Assembly: GCA_965243835.1 (NCBI GenBank)
Contig: OZ251578.1
Span: forward strand, 496,001 to 560,000
DNA length: 64,000 bases
Direction of reading: 5' to 3'
Origin: G965202665 sp965243835
GTDB taxonomy: Bacteria; Actinomycetota; Acidimicrobiia; Spongiisociales; Spongiisociaceae
Numbering within the stretch: the first letter of the stretch is position 1; every line of letters begins with the position of its first letter. The position numbers and the translations under genes are program-made. Below the pieces are notes generated by a model that did not search any database, was not told the DNA's origin, and saw only the letters and a list, made by a program, of their open reading frames with translations. Shown here piece by piece: positions 1-7,213 of the stretch.

Positions 1-233
1 AAAGTGTCGGCGGCGTAGGTGCCCCCGAAGGGGAGTTCCATATGGGTGTGCACGTCGATTCCGCCGGGGGCGACGATCCGGCCGGTTGCGTCCACAGTCC
101 GGTCGGCGGTTATGCCCCGCTCCGCCGCCGAATCCACGATGGCCGCTATCCGCGAGCCGTCGATCAGCACATCGGCCGGCACGGTTTCGGCGGCGTTGGC
201 CACCAAACCGCCCGTTATCAACATGGAAGTCAT
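1..233 (-). CDS. Dihydropyrimidinase / D-hydantoinase, N-terminal part
   Basis: Only the first 77 codons are in the window; the gene runs off the left edge. The product starts MTSMLITGG and reaches a PGGIDVHTHMELPFGG stretch, the metal-binding His-x-His motif of the cyclic amidohydrolase superfamily in the form seen in dihydropyrimidinases and hydantoinases. Family members hydrolyse 5,6-dihydrouracil or hydantoins in the cytoplasm. The ATG at 233 has a GAAAGGAG ribosome site just upstream. It lies 67 bp downstream of an aminotransferase on the same strand, which fits reductive pyrimidine degradation (dihydrouracil to beta-alanine, then transamination). Allantoinase or phenylhydantoinase activity cannot be excluded from the N-terminus alone. 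Confidence 0.85.
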   Translation of the reverse strand, partial: MTSMLITGGLVANAAETVPADVLIDGSRIAAIVDSAAERGITADRTVDATGRIVAPGGIDVHTHMELPFGGTYAADT

Positions 234-300
234 ACCGGGGTCTCCTTTCTCTTTAGTTGGACCCGGGGCGGGCGCGGGCGCCGGTCGGCGGGAGCCGGGG

Positions 301-1596
301 TCAGCGGCCCACGGCCTGTCGGATGGCCCCTTCCAGCATTTCCCCTCCCAGGTCGCATTCCTCCTCGGTCAGGGACAGGGGAGGGGCGATGCGCAACACG
401 TTGCCGAACACTCCGCCTTTGCCGACTAACAGCCCCCGCTCCCGGGCCTGTTCCATAACTTCACCGGCCAGGTCCGGGCGGGGGTCCCCGGTGTCCGGGT
501 CGGCCATCTCCACGCCCAGCATCAGCCCTTTACCCCGCACTTCGAACATTTCCGGCACTTCGTCCGACAGGCCGTCCAACTGGTTTTTGAGACGGGTTCC
601 CACCTTGTAGGCGTTGGTCTGCAAGTCGTCTTCCAGCAACGCGTCCAAGACGGCCAGCCCGGCCGCGGTGGACATCGGGTTGCCGCCGAAAGTGTTGATG
701 CCCAGAACCGGGTAGGAGTCGATGAGTTCGGCCCGGCCCACCACGCCCCCGATGGCCATCCCGTTGCCCAGGCCTTTGGCGAAAGTGAGCATGTCGGGGG
801 TTACGCCGTGCGCCTCGTAGCCCCAGAAGTTCTCCCCGGTGCGCCCCCACCCGGTCTGCACTTCGTCGCTGATGAACAGGGCCCCGTGTTCGTCCAGGAT
901 TTCCCGGAAAGCACGGAACAACCCGTCGGGCGGGGTTACGAAACCGGAAACCCCCTGGATCGGTTCGGCGATCATCGCCGCCGGGCTCCCGGAAACCGCC
1001 ACCCGCAGCATTTCCCGCAGGTCGTCCGCGCACCGGGCGATGTATTCGTCGTCGGGCAGATGGCCGAACGGGGAGCGGCTCTTGTAGCCGCCGTGGATGT
1101 ACGTGGTCTGGAATGGGCTGTAGGAGGTAGCCGACCAGGTGTTGGTTCCGGTGACCCCGGCCGCGCTGTGGGACTTGCCGTGGTAGCTGTGGCGCAGGGC
1201 CAGCATCTGGTTGGAGCGGCGGTACTGGCTGGCGATCATCAGGGCGGTGTCGTTGGCTTCCGTGCCCGAGTTGGTGAAAAACACTTTGGCGTCGGGGATG
1301 CCAGACAGCTCGCACACCCGCTCCGCCAACTTGATCTGGTTTTCCATCAGGTAGCAGGTGGAGGTGTGCATCACCTTGTCGGCTTGGGCTTTCACCGCCG
1401 CCGTCACCCGAGGGTGGCGGTAGCCGAGCATGGTGACCAGGATGCCGCAGAAAAAGTCCAGGTAGCGGCGGCCTTCGGCGTCGGTCGCCCAATGCCCCTC
1501 CCCGTCCACCAGGGAGATCGGCTCCTTATAGTACAAGGCCACCCAGTCGGGCAACACCCGCCGGTGCCGTTCCAGCAGTTCCGAATGAATTCCCAC
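301..1596 (-). CDS. Class III PLP-dependent aminotransferase (beta-amino-acid / AGXT2-like)
   Basis: A 431-residue fold-type I aminotransferase of normal class III length. Visible hallmarks are the PLP-phosphate loop NSGTEAND, HSYHGKS, the AEPIQG segment, the ISDEVQTGWGRTG cofactor Asp region, and the Schiff-base Lys in TFAKGLGNG. The overall pattern resembles alanine-glyoxylate aminotransferase 2 and beta-aminoisobutyrate/beta-alanine:pyruvate transaminases. With the neighbouring dihydropyrimidinase, a role in removing the amino group of beta-alanine or beta-aminoisobutyrate from pyrimidine breakdown is likely, but this is inferred from context. GTG 1596 is chosen because GGGAGG lies 7 nt upstream; a TTG at 1611 is in frame but overlaps that ribosome site. 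Confidence 0.9.
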   Translation of the reverse strand: MGIHSELLERHRRVLPDWVALYYKEPISLVDGEGHWATDAEGRRYLDFFCGILVTMLGYRHPRVTAAVKAQADKVMHTSTCYLMENQIKLAERVCELSGIPDAKVFFTNSGTEANDTALMIASQYRRSNQMLALRHSYHGKSHSAAGVTGTNTWSATSYSPFQTTYIHGGYKSRSPFGHLPDDEYIARCADDLREMLRVAVSGSPAAMIAEPIQGVSGFVTPPDGLFRAFREILDEHGALFISDEVQTGWGRTGENFWGYEAHGVTPDMLTFAKGLGNGMAIGGVVGRAELIDSYPVLGINTFGGNPMSTAAGLAVLDALLEDDLQTNAYKVGTRLKNQLDGLSDEVPEMFEVRGKGLMLGVEMADPDTGDPRPDLAGEVMEQARERGLLVGKGGVFGNVLRIAPPLSLTEEECDLGGEMLEGAIRQAVGR

Positions 1597-1629
1597 GGCA
1601 TCGCCTCCCAAGTTTTGCGTACGTCTCCC

Positions 1630-1635
1630 AGGATA
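1630..1635 (-). promoter_or_regulatory. Candidate -10 box (TATCCT) for the aminotransferase unit
   Basis: TATCCT on the minus strand lies about 34 nt before the GTG at 1596, leaving a short leader that contains the ribosome site. No convincing -35 hexamer is seen at the expected spacing. Confidence 0.3.
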
Positions 1636-1691
1636 CCCCGCCCGAACGACATTTGCGCCCGCCCCCCGGAAATTTCACCGCCCGGGGAGGG

Positions 1692-2291
1692 TTAGCCAGC
1701 GAGTCGTCTGACTATTACTTCGTCTATGAACTCCCGCATTTCGGGGGTTATGTGCTCCGGCCCGTAAATGCTCTCCAACAGATCGGTCATCCCCGTGACG
1801 GTGTCGATGTCTGTTTCCCCGGTCAAGATGACGGCATCCGCCAAGTCTTTGTCTTCGCGGTGGGCGGTCAGTTTCATGGCGAGCAGGACGCGCAGGCTGG
1901 GCCGGTACGCTTCCAGGTTGCGGCCGGAGAAGAGGATTTCCGGTTCCAGTTTGTCGGGGGGAGGTACGGCATCGCGGACATCGTTGTTGAACCATCGTCC
2001 GGTCAGGCCCTCCCGGCGGGAGACGGCCCGCACCGCCTGTTGCAGGTGGTGGGGAAGGGTGATGGTAATGGTGTCCACGGCGAAGGTGACTCTTTCCGGC
2101 GGGGTGAGGACGGTGACAATGTCAACATCGTAGGTGAGGCGGTCGTAGGCCCCTTGGTGCATCCAGTGAACTGCCAACGCGGCCCCGCCCACGATCATTA
2201 TTTCCGCGGGGCGCCCCTGCAGGTTGGAGTCTATTTTGTGCAGTATTCGCCAGATTCGCGGTCCGTCGAGCTCGGGGCCGGAGGGGGTCAT
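1692..2291 (-). CDS. Nucleotidyltransferase-fold protein (DUF6036/AbiEii-like)
   Basis: A 199-residue protein with a minimal nucleotidyltransferase signature: a GGAALAVHW loop followed about 14 residues later by YDVDIV, giving the hG[G/S]...DxD pattern. It also has the LLAMKLTAHREDKDLADAVIL helix typical of DUF6036/AbiEii-type proteins. Such proteins often act as the nucleotidyltransferase half of two-component toxin-antitoxin or abortive-infection modules. The ATG overlaps the stop of the upstream gene as ATGA, so translation is probably coupled. It is the last gene of a three-gene operon. The substrate and any toxicity are unknown. Confidence 0.8.
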   Translation of the reverse strand: MTPSGPELDGPRIWRILHKIDSNLQGRPAEIMIVGGAALAVHWMHQGAYDRLTYDVDIVTVLTPPERVTFAVDTITITLPHHLQQAVRAVSRREGLTGRWFNNDVRDAVPPPDKLEPEILFSGRNLEAYRPSLRVLLAMKLTAHREDKDLADAVILTGETDIDTVTGMTDLLESIYGPEHITPEMREFIDEVIVRRLAG

Positions 2292-3052
2292 CGGCTGAGG
2301 GCTTGTTCGGGGTTGCGGACAATGGAGACGGGGAGGCTGATCCAGAGGGGGCCTTCGATGAAGTGGTAGTCGAAGACGACTTGGTGGTAGCGGCAGGCGG
2401 GCGGGGTGGTATCGGTGATTATCGGCTGTATTACGTCTGACATTCCCCAGGGGTTCATCGGTTCTTCCGCCCGGTATCGGTATACCCAGGCGGGCGGGGC
2501 GTGTTCGTCGAGTTCGCATAGGGCGTGTACTACGGCGGCGATGCTGACGGCGATGCCGTGTTCGGTGTCGGGCGGGGGAGGGTCGGCCATCATTTCGTCC
2601 CGGTCCAGTGGTTGCACGGCCCAGTCTTTGGAGAATTGGATCAGGGGGCGGTACTGGCCCCGTCGTCCGATTTTGTAGCGCATGGCGGGGGGCAGTTCGG
2701 GTACCAGCAGGTAGGGGCGGGGGCGGAGCGGGTTGGGGGATTTCGGCTCCCCCCGGTGTTCCCATTCGTCCTGCCGGTCCTCCAAATAGGCCCCGACCGC
2801 CCATTCGGTCACCGCTTTCGTCCGCGGCGGAGAGGCCCCCATTCCGGCCAGTCGCTTGCGCAGGCCCTGGCGCATGTCCGTCGTCACTTCTGTTGCGTGC
2901 GGGTAGTCGTGTTCGATGCCGTAGTTCCAGACGTATTTCCAGGCGATGCGCCGCCACCCGCCCGGCGGGTGAAACTCTTCCGCCGCCTGCGTTTTGCCAT
3001 CAGTCGGGTCTGCGCCGAGCGTCGTCTTTCCTTCCCGGTTGGAGGGGGTCAT
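2288..3052 (-). CDS. Unrecognised protein, tandem paralogue A
   Basis: A 254-residue protein I do not recognise. It is nearly identical to the product of the gene just upstream (3049-3786). The differences cluster at the N-terminus (an extra MTPSNREGKT leader) and in a segment near residue 210 (MNPWGMSDVIQPI versus MKPWGSPDTLQPK). It is soluble, Trp/Pro-rich and without a signal peptide. Both its start (with 3049-3786) and its stop (with the nucleotidyltransferase gene) are ATGA overlaps, so all three genes look translationally coupled. The linkage to a nucleotidyltransferase makes a partner or antitoxin role conceivable, but nothing in the sequence proves it. Confidence 0.75.
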   Translation of the reverse strand: MTPSNREGKTTLGADPTDGKTQAAEEFHPPGGWRRIAWKYVWNYGIEHDYPHATEVTTDMRQGLRKRLAGMGASPPRTKAVTEWAVGAYLEDRQDEWEHRGEPKSPNPLRPRPYLLVPELPPAMRYKIGRRGQYRPLIQFSKDWAVQPLDRDEMMADPPPPDTEHGIAVSIAAVVHALCELDEHAPPAWVYRYRAEEPMNPWGMSDVIQPIITDTTPPACRYHQVVFDYHFIEGPLWISLPVSIVRNPEQALSR

Positions 3053-3786
3053 CGGCTGAGGGCTTGTTCGGGGTTGCGGACAATGGAGACGGGGAGGCTG
3101 ATCCAGAGGGGCCCTTCGATGAAGTGGTAGTCGAAGAAGACTTGGTGGTAGCGGCAGGCGGGCGGGGTGGTATCGGTGAACTTCGGTTGGAGCGTGTCCG
3201 GCGATCCCCAGGGTTTCATCGGTTCTTCCGCCCGGTATTGGTATACCCAGGCGGGCGGGGCGTGTTCGTCGAGTTCGCATAGGGCGTGTACTACGGCGGC
3301 GATGCTGACGGCGATGCCGTGTTCGGTGTCGGGCGGGGGAGGGTCGGCCATCATTTCGTCCCGGTCCAGAGGTTGCACGGCCCAGTCTTTGGAGAATTGG
3401 ATCAGGGGGCGGTACTGGCCCCGTCGTCCGATTTTGTAGCGCATGGCGGGGGGCAGTTCGGGTACCAGCAGGTAGGGGCGGGGGCGGAGCGGGTTGGGGG
3501 ATTTCGGCTCTCCCCGGTGTTCCCACTCGTCCTGCCGGTCTTCCAAGTAGGCCCCGACCGCCCATTCGGTTACCGCTTTCGCCCGTGGGGGCGAGGCTCC
3601 CATTCCGGCCAGTCGCTTGCGCAGGCCCCGGCGCATGTCCGTCGTCACTTCCGTTGCGTGCGGGTAGTCGCGCCCGATGCCGTAGTTCCAGACGTATTTC
3701 CAGGCGATGCGCCGCCACCCGCCCGGCGGGTGAAACTCCTCCGCCGCCTGCGTTTTGCCATCAGTCGGGTCTGCGCCGAGCGTCAC
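3049..3786 (-). CDS. Unrecognised protein, tandem paralogue B
   Basis: A 245-residue paralogue of the downstream gene and the first gene of the operon. The GTG at 3786 is preceded by an AGAGGAAG ribosome site, and TATAAC lies about 22 nt upstream. It shares the PPGGWRRIAWKYVWNYGI, RRGQYRPLIQFSKDWAVQ and DYHFIEGPLWISLPVS blocks with its copy. No catalytic motif, membrane segment or coiled coil is recognised. Its stop codon overlaps the ATG of paralogue A (ATGA). Confidence 0.75.
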   Translation of the reverse strand: MTLGADPTDGKTQAAEEFHPPGGWRRIAWKYVWNYGIGRDYPHATEVTTDMRRGLRKRLAGMGASPPRAKAVTEWAVGAYLEDRQDEWEHRGEPKSPNPLRPRPYLLVPELPPAMRYKIGRRGQYRPLIQFSKDWAVQPLDRDEMMADPPPPDTEHGIAVSIAAVVHALCELDEHAPPAWVYQYRAEEPMKPWGSPDTLQPKFTDTTPPACRYHQVFFDYHFIEGPLWISLPVSIVRNPEQALSR

Positions 3787-3808
3787 GTTTCTTCCTCTCC
3801 CGGCAGGG

Positions 3809-3814
3809 GTTATA
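3809..3814 (-). promoter_or_regulatory. Candidate -10 box (TATAAC) for the duplicated operon
   Basis: TATAAC on the minus strand is 22 nt upstream of the GTG at 3786, with the AGAGGAAG ribosome site between. The -35 region is not clear. Confidence 0.4.
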
Positions 3815-3903
3815 GATGCTCCGCTATTTTACCGCGTACCGGGTCTTACCGCACCGGGTCGGGCCCGTTCCTGCGCGGGCGGTGGTTCGTTGTGTTGCGG
3901 CGG

Positions 3904-6075
3904 TTAGTAGATGAGGCGGTGCAGGATGCGTTTGCGCCAGTTTTCGCCGTCGGGGGCCTGCACTACCAGCACGGGGGCGGCTATGGCGGCGCTGATGCGT
4001 TGGCTGAGTTCGGGGCCGATTCCGGCCCGGGAGGCCCCCATCACCACCAGGTCGGAGTCGCGGGCCCGCCTGATGATGGCCGCCACTAGGTCGTCGGAAG
4101 AGCCGATGTCGCTGTGGGTGGCCACCGGGCTGAACTCCATCAATTGCCGGTGGTAGCCGGCCACCGCCTCCCGTTGCGGTTCGTTGGCCCCTTCCCCCAG
4201 CACATGCAACAGCCGCACCTCCGCTTCTTCGGCGTGCCCCAGCCGATAGGCGGTGTCTATTTTGGCCACGTCGTAGGGGCTGCCCGCCCCCAGCACGGTA
4301 ATGGTGTGCAAATCCCCCAGGTCGTCGTTGTCGAGCAACATTACGTCCGCGTCGGCGTGGGTCTGGATCCACAGCGGATCGAACCGGCTACGGGGGCGGT
4401 GGTCGAGATGACTTAAAATCAGGTCCACCGCATGCCGTCGGGCGTATTCGAGCAGGGCCGCCCCCGGGTCGGCCCCGGTGGGCCGCACCACCGCAATGTC
4501 CACCTCCAGTTCGTTGGCGATGTCCTTGGCCCCCAGCCGGAACGGGTCGTCGGCCCGGGGCGGGGCCAGCCGCCGCCACCACAGCGACCCGGACTGGATG
4601 CGGTCCATCCGGGTGAGGGTGATGCGCCCGTCTTCGGCGGTGACCGCCTTGGCGATGCGCAACAGGTCCCGCAGGCGGGTGTTGCTGGTGTTGCCGTCCA
4701 CCGCGATCGCCACATGGTTGCGTCCCGGGGAAGCGAGGGCGGATTCGGTGGTGCTCACCAGCGGGCCGATGGAACGCAGGCGCAGGGCGTCCAGGGCGGC
4801 GCTTTCGTGGCTGGCCCGGGAACGTCCGAACACCCGGTACCAGAACACGCCGGCCGCCACCATCCCCAGCGAACCGACGATGGAAATCCATCCCAGTTGG
4901 GTCAGCAACAGGAGCGCGGAGAAGATGCCGAACAGTTGCAGCCACGGGTAGAAGGGGGAGCGGAACTTGGGCCGGTACCAGTCGGGGTGCGCCTCCCGGA
5001 AGGCGATCAGGGACAGGTTGATCAGGCAGAACACCACCACCTGGAAGGCGGAGGCCAGTTTGGCCAGTTGGATGAGGGGCACGAAGGCGATCAGGGCCAC
5101 CATGGTCAGGCCGGTGAGGGCGATGCTGGCCGCCGGGGTGCCGGTGCGGTCGTAGACGGCGGCCAGCGGGGCGGGGGCCAACTGGTTGCGAGCCATGGCG
5201 AACGGGTAGCGGGAGGAGGACAGCAACCCGGCGTTGGCCATCGACAGCAGGGCGAAGACGGCGGTGGCGGCGATCAGGTTCGCCCCCACCGGCCCCAGGA
5301 ACAACTCGGCGGCGTCCGCCACCGGAGCCAGGTCGTCGGCCAGAATCCCATGCGGCAGGTTGCCCGCTATCACCCACATTATCGCCGGGTAGAGGATCAG
5401 CATCAGGAAAATGGAACCCAGCATTCCCCGGGGCAGGACGCGGCCCGGGTCTTTCACCTCTTCGGCCACCGACGCCACTTTGGTCACCCCGGCGTAGGAG
5501 ACGAACACCAGCCCGGTGGCCGACAAGAGCCCGCCCCAGCCTTCCGGCATGAACGGGGTGAGGGAATCCGCCTGCACGTTCACTCCGCCCGCCACGACGA
5601 AAAACCCCAGCACCGACAGCACCGACAGCACCACCACCGTTTGGAAGCGGCCCGACTGTTTCACTCCGATGATGTTGATGGCGCACAGGAGCAGGGCCAG
5701 GGCGACCCCCACCGCGCGGGCCGGCAACCGGATGAAAAAGTCCAGGTAGGCCCCCAGGCCGACCAGGGCGAAAGCCGATTTGAAGATGAGGGCGAACCAC
5801 ACTCCGAACCCGGCCACCGTGCCCACCAGCGGCCCCATGGCCCGGTCGATGAACAGGTAGGCCCCGCCCGCCCGGGGCATGGCGGTGGCCAACTCGGACT
5901 GGCTGACCGCGGCCGGGATGACCACGATGCCGGCCAGCACGTAGGCGAGGATGGCGGCCGGGCCCGCCGCTTTGTCGGCCAGCCCCGGCAACACGAATAT
6001 GCCGCTGCCGATCATCGCCCCGATGCTGACGGTGAAAACCGCCGACAGGCCCAGGTTGCGTTGCAGTGTGGTCAT
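3904..6075 (-). CDS. APC-superfamily amino-acid permease with C-terminal universal stress domains
   Basis: A 723-residue two-part membrane protein. Residues 1 to about 430 form a roughly 12-helix APC transporter beginning with the family signature IGAMIGSGIFVLPG. Residues from about 445 form two cytoplasmic UspA-like domains, the second ending in VVMGASRAGIGPELSQRI, which resembles the nucleotide-binding G-x-G loop. Such fusions are usually predicted amino-acid or polyamine importers regulated by ATP or stress. The ATG at 6075 has an AGGTGA ribosome site. The substrate is not evident; proximity to amino-acid and pyrimidine catabolic genes is only suggestive. Confidence 0.9.
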   Translation of the reverse strand: MTTLQRNLGLSAVFTVSIGAMIGSGIFVLPGLADKAAGPAAILAYVLAGIVVIPAAVSQSELATAMPRAGGAYLFIDRAMGPLVGTVAGFGVWFALIFKSAFALVGLGAYLDFFIRLPARAVGVALALLLCAINIIGVKQSGRFQTVVVLSVLSVLGFFVVAGGVNVQADSLTPFMPEGWGGLLSATGLVFVSYAGVTKVASVAEEVKDPGRVLPRGMLGSIFLMLILYPAIMWVIAGNLPHGILADDLAPVADAAELFLGPVGANLIAATAVFALLSMANAGLLSSSRYPFAMARNQLAPAPLAAVYDRTGTPAASIALTGLTMVALIAFVPLIQLAKLASAFQVVVFCLINLSLIAFREAHPDWYRPKFRSPFYPWLQLFGIFSALLLLTQLGWISIVGSLGMVAAGVFWYRVFGRSRASHESAALDALRLRSIGPLVSTTESALASPGRNHVAIAVDGNTSNTRLRDLLRIAKAVTAEDGRITLTRMDRIQSGSLWWRRLAPPRADDPFRLGAKDIANELEVDIAVVRPTGADPGAALLEYARRHAVDLILSHLDHRPRSRFDPLWIQTHADADVMLLDNDDLGDLHTITVLGAGSPYDVAKIDTAYRLGHAEEAEVRLLHVLGEGANEPQREAVAGYHRQLMEFSPVATHSDIGSSDDLVAAIIRRARDSDLVVMGASRAGIGPELSQRISAAIAAPVLVVQAPDGENWRKRILHRLIY

Positions 6076-6100
6076 TTGTTCACCTCAGGGGATTTCCCGA

Positions 6101-6106
6101 ATTGTA
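6101..6106 (-). promoter_or_regulatory. Candidate -10 box (TACAAT) for the permease
   Basis: TACAAT on the minus strand matches the consensus at 5 of 6 positions and lies about 25 nt before the ATG at 6075, leaving room for the AGGTGA ribosome site. The -35 element is weak. Confidence 0.4.
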
Positions 6107-6171
6107 AACCGGTTGCGGGGGTAAACGCGTCCCCGGCGCGGGAATGCGTCCGGGGCGGGCGGCGCCGGGAA

Positions 6172-6933
6172 TCAGGCGGCGGTCCCGGCGTTGGTTGCTA
6201 TGAAAGAGAGAACCCGCTCCCAGGCGTCGGCGGATTCGGCGGCGAAGTCGGTCTGGTGGCGGTCGAAAAAAGAGTGGGGGGCGCCGGGGTAAACCACTAC
6301 CTCGTTGGTTACTCCGGCGTCGTCGAGGGAAGCCGCGAAGGCGGCTACGGATTCGGGGGGGATGGTGGGGTCGTCCCCGCCCATCAGGGCCAGCACCGGG
6401 CAGGTCATGCCCGCCGTCCGATCGATGGCCCCGGCCGTTTCCTCCTCCCGCCGGGGGCGGCCGTAGAAACCGACCGCTCCCGCCAACCCCAGCCCGTTGG
6501 CCGCCTGATGCCAGGAGTAGGAGCCGCCGAAGCAGAACCCGACCGTGAACACCGCCCGCTCCGGGTTGTCCCGTTTCAGGTGGGAGACGGCCGCCGTCGC
6601 ATCGTCCCGCACCCCCTCGAAAGTGGTTTGATGAACATGCGGCCAGAAGTCCCAGTCGCCGGGGCGTTCCCCCAACCCGGCGGTGCGTCCGAAATAGTCG
6701 ATGGCTACCGCGTCGTGCCCGGCTTGGGCGAGGCGCAAGGCCAGTTCCTTGTAGAACGGGAACAGCCCCCGCACGTCCGGCATCACCACCACCCCGGCCG
6801 GGGAGGGCGGCGACCCGTGGGCGGCGTATGCGGAAAACCGGTTCCCGTCCCGGGCGGTCAGGATTACGTCGTTCCCGGAGGCTTCCCGGCCGCCCGCCTC
6901 CATCGGCGGTTGCGCATTGCGATCGAAACACAT
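6172..6933 (-). CDS. Dienelactone hydrolase family protein
   Basis: A 253-residue alpha/beta hydrolase. The nucleophile elbow is GFCFGG (Cys nucleophile as in dienelactone hydrolases), with the acid in LMGGDDPTIP and the His in GAPHSFFD, giving a complete Cys-Asp-His triad. The family opens lactones such as dienelactone in chloroaromatic degradation, but many members have other ester substrates, so the physiological substrate is open. The ATG at 6933 is preferred over an upstream in-frame GTG at 6963 because TAGACT sits 7 nt before it, the spacing of a leaderless mRNA. Confidence 0.88.
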   Translation of the reverse strand: MCFDRNAQPPMEAGGREASGNDVILTARDGNRFSAYAAHGSPPSPAGVVVMPDVRGLFPFYKELALRLAQAGHDAVAIDYFGRTAGLGERPGDWDFWPHVHQTTFEGVRDDATAAVSHLKRDNPERAVFTVGFCFGGSYSWHQAANGLGLAGAVGFYGRPRREEETAGAIDRTAGMTCPVLALMGGDDPTIPPESVAAFAASLDDAGVTNEVVVYPGAPHSFFDRHQTDFAAESADAWERVLSFIATNAGTAA

Positions 6934-6940
6934 AGCCGTC

Positions 6941-6946
6941 AGTCTA
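6941..6946 (-). promoter_or_regulatory. -10 box (TAGACT) giving a leaderless dienelactone hydrolase mRNA
   Basis: TAGACT on the minus strand is separated by 7 nt from the ATG at 6933, so transcription would start at or within a base or two of the start codon. No good ribosome site is present, consistent with leaderless translation. Confidence 0.4.
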
Positions 6947-7120
6947 CGCTGCCTGTCCGACACGGCGGGGCGAACCCTCGGCCGATGCCCGGTTTTTGGA
7001 ACTTTCGACGGGCCGGGCGGGCTCTGTTATCGGTTTGATAAGGTCCGTTGACATAGTTTTAAGGAGGATACGAAGGACGGGCGCAGGCGGGCGCGGGTGG
7101 TCCGCGACCGGGGCCGGGTC

Positions 7121-7129
7121 TGTTATATT
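7121..7129 (+). promoter_or_regulatory. Extended -10 promoter (TGT-TATATT) of the methylase unit
   Basis: TGTTATATT is an extended -10 element. Exactly 6 nt separate it from the ATG at 7136, matching the leaderless geometry seen at 30075 and 30657. Confidence 0.45.
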
Positions 7130-7135
7130 GGCGGT

Positions 7136-7213
7136 ATGACGGCGCCGACCTCCTTCCGCCTGAGATGCTTGATCGCTCCCGCCCCGCGCGGGGTTGGGGG
7201 GCGCGCCTCATGA
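7136..7213 (+). CDS. Possible 25-residue leaderless leader peptide coupled to the methylase
   Basis: The ATG lies 6 nt after an extended -10 box and opens a 25-codon frame (MTAPTSFRLRC...). Its TGA at 7211-7213 overlaps the ATG of the methylase at 7210 as ATGA. This geometry suggests ribosomes load on the leaderless start and reinitiate on the methylase. The peptide has no recognisable domain; its sequence may be immaterial. It is a prediction from spacing only. Confidence 0.4.
   Translation: MTAPTSFRLRCLIAPAPRGVGGRAS

Larger units (their letters stand above)
2281..3802. repeat. Tandem direct duplication, period 761 bp
   Basis: The stretch beginning at 2281 recurs 761 bp later at 3042 with only scattered substitutions. 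Each unit carries one whole paralogue plus its ATGA junction. The junction segment GAGGGGGTCATCGGCTGAG is identical at both places, so the duplication preserved translational coupling to the next gene. The exact outer edge near 3800 is approximate. Confidence 0.85.

Noticed and set aside
7048..7072. TTGACA at 7048 and an AAGGAGG purine run at 7061 as a promoter and ribosome site
   Set aside because: There is no good -10 at 16-18 bp from TTGACA, and no ATG, GTG or TTG lies 5-12 nt after the purine run.
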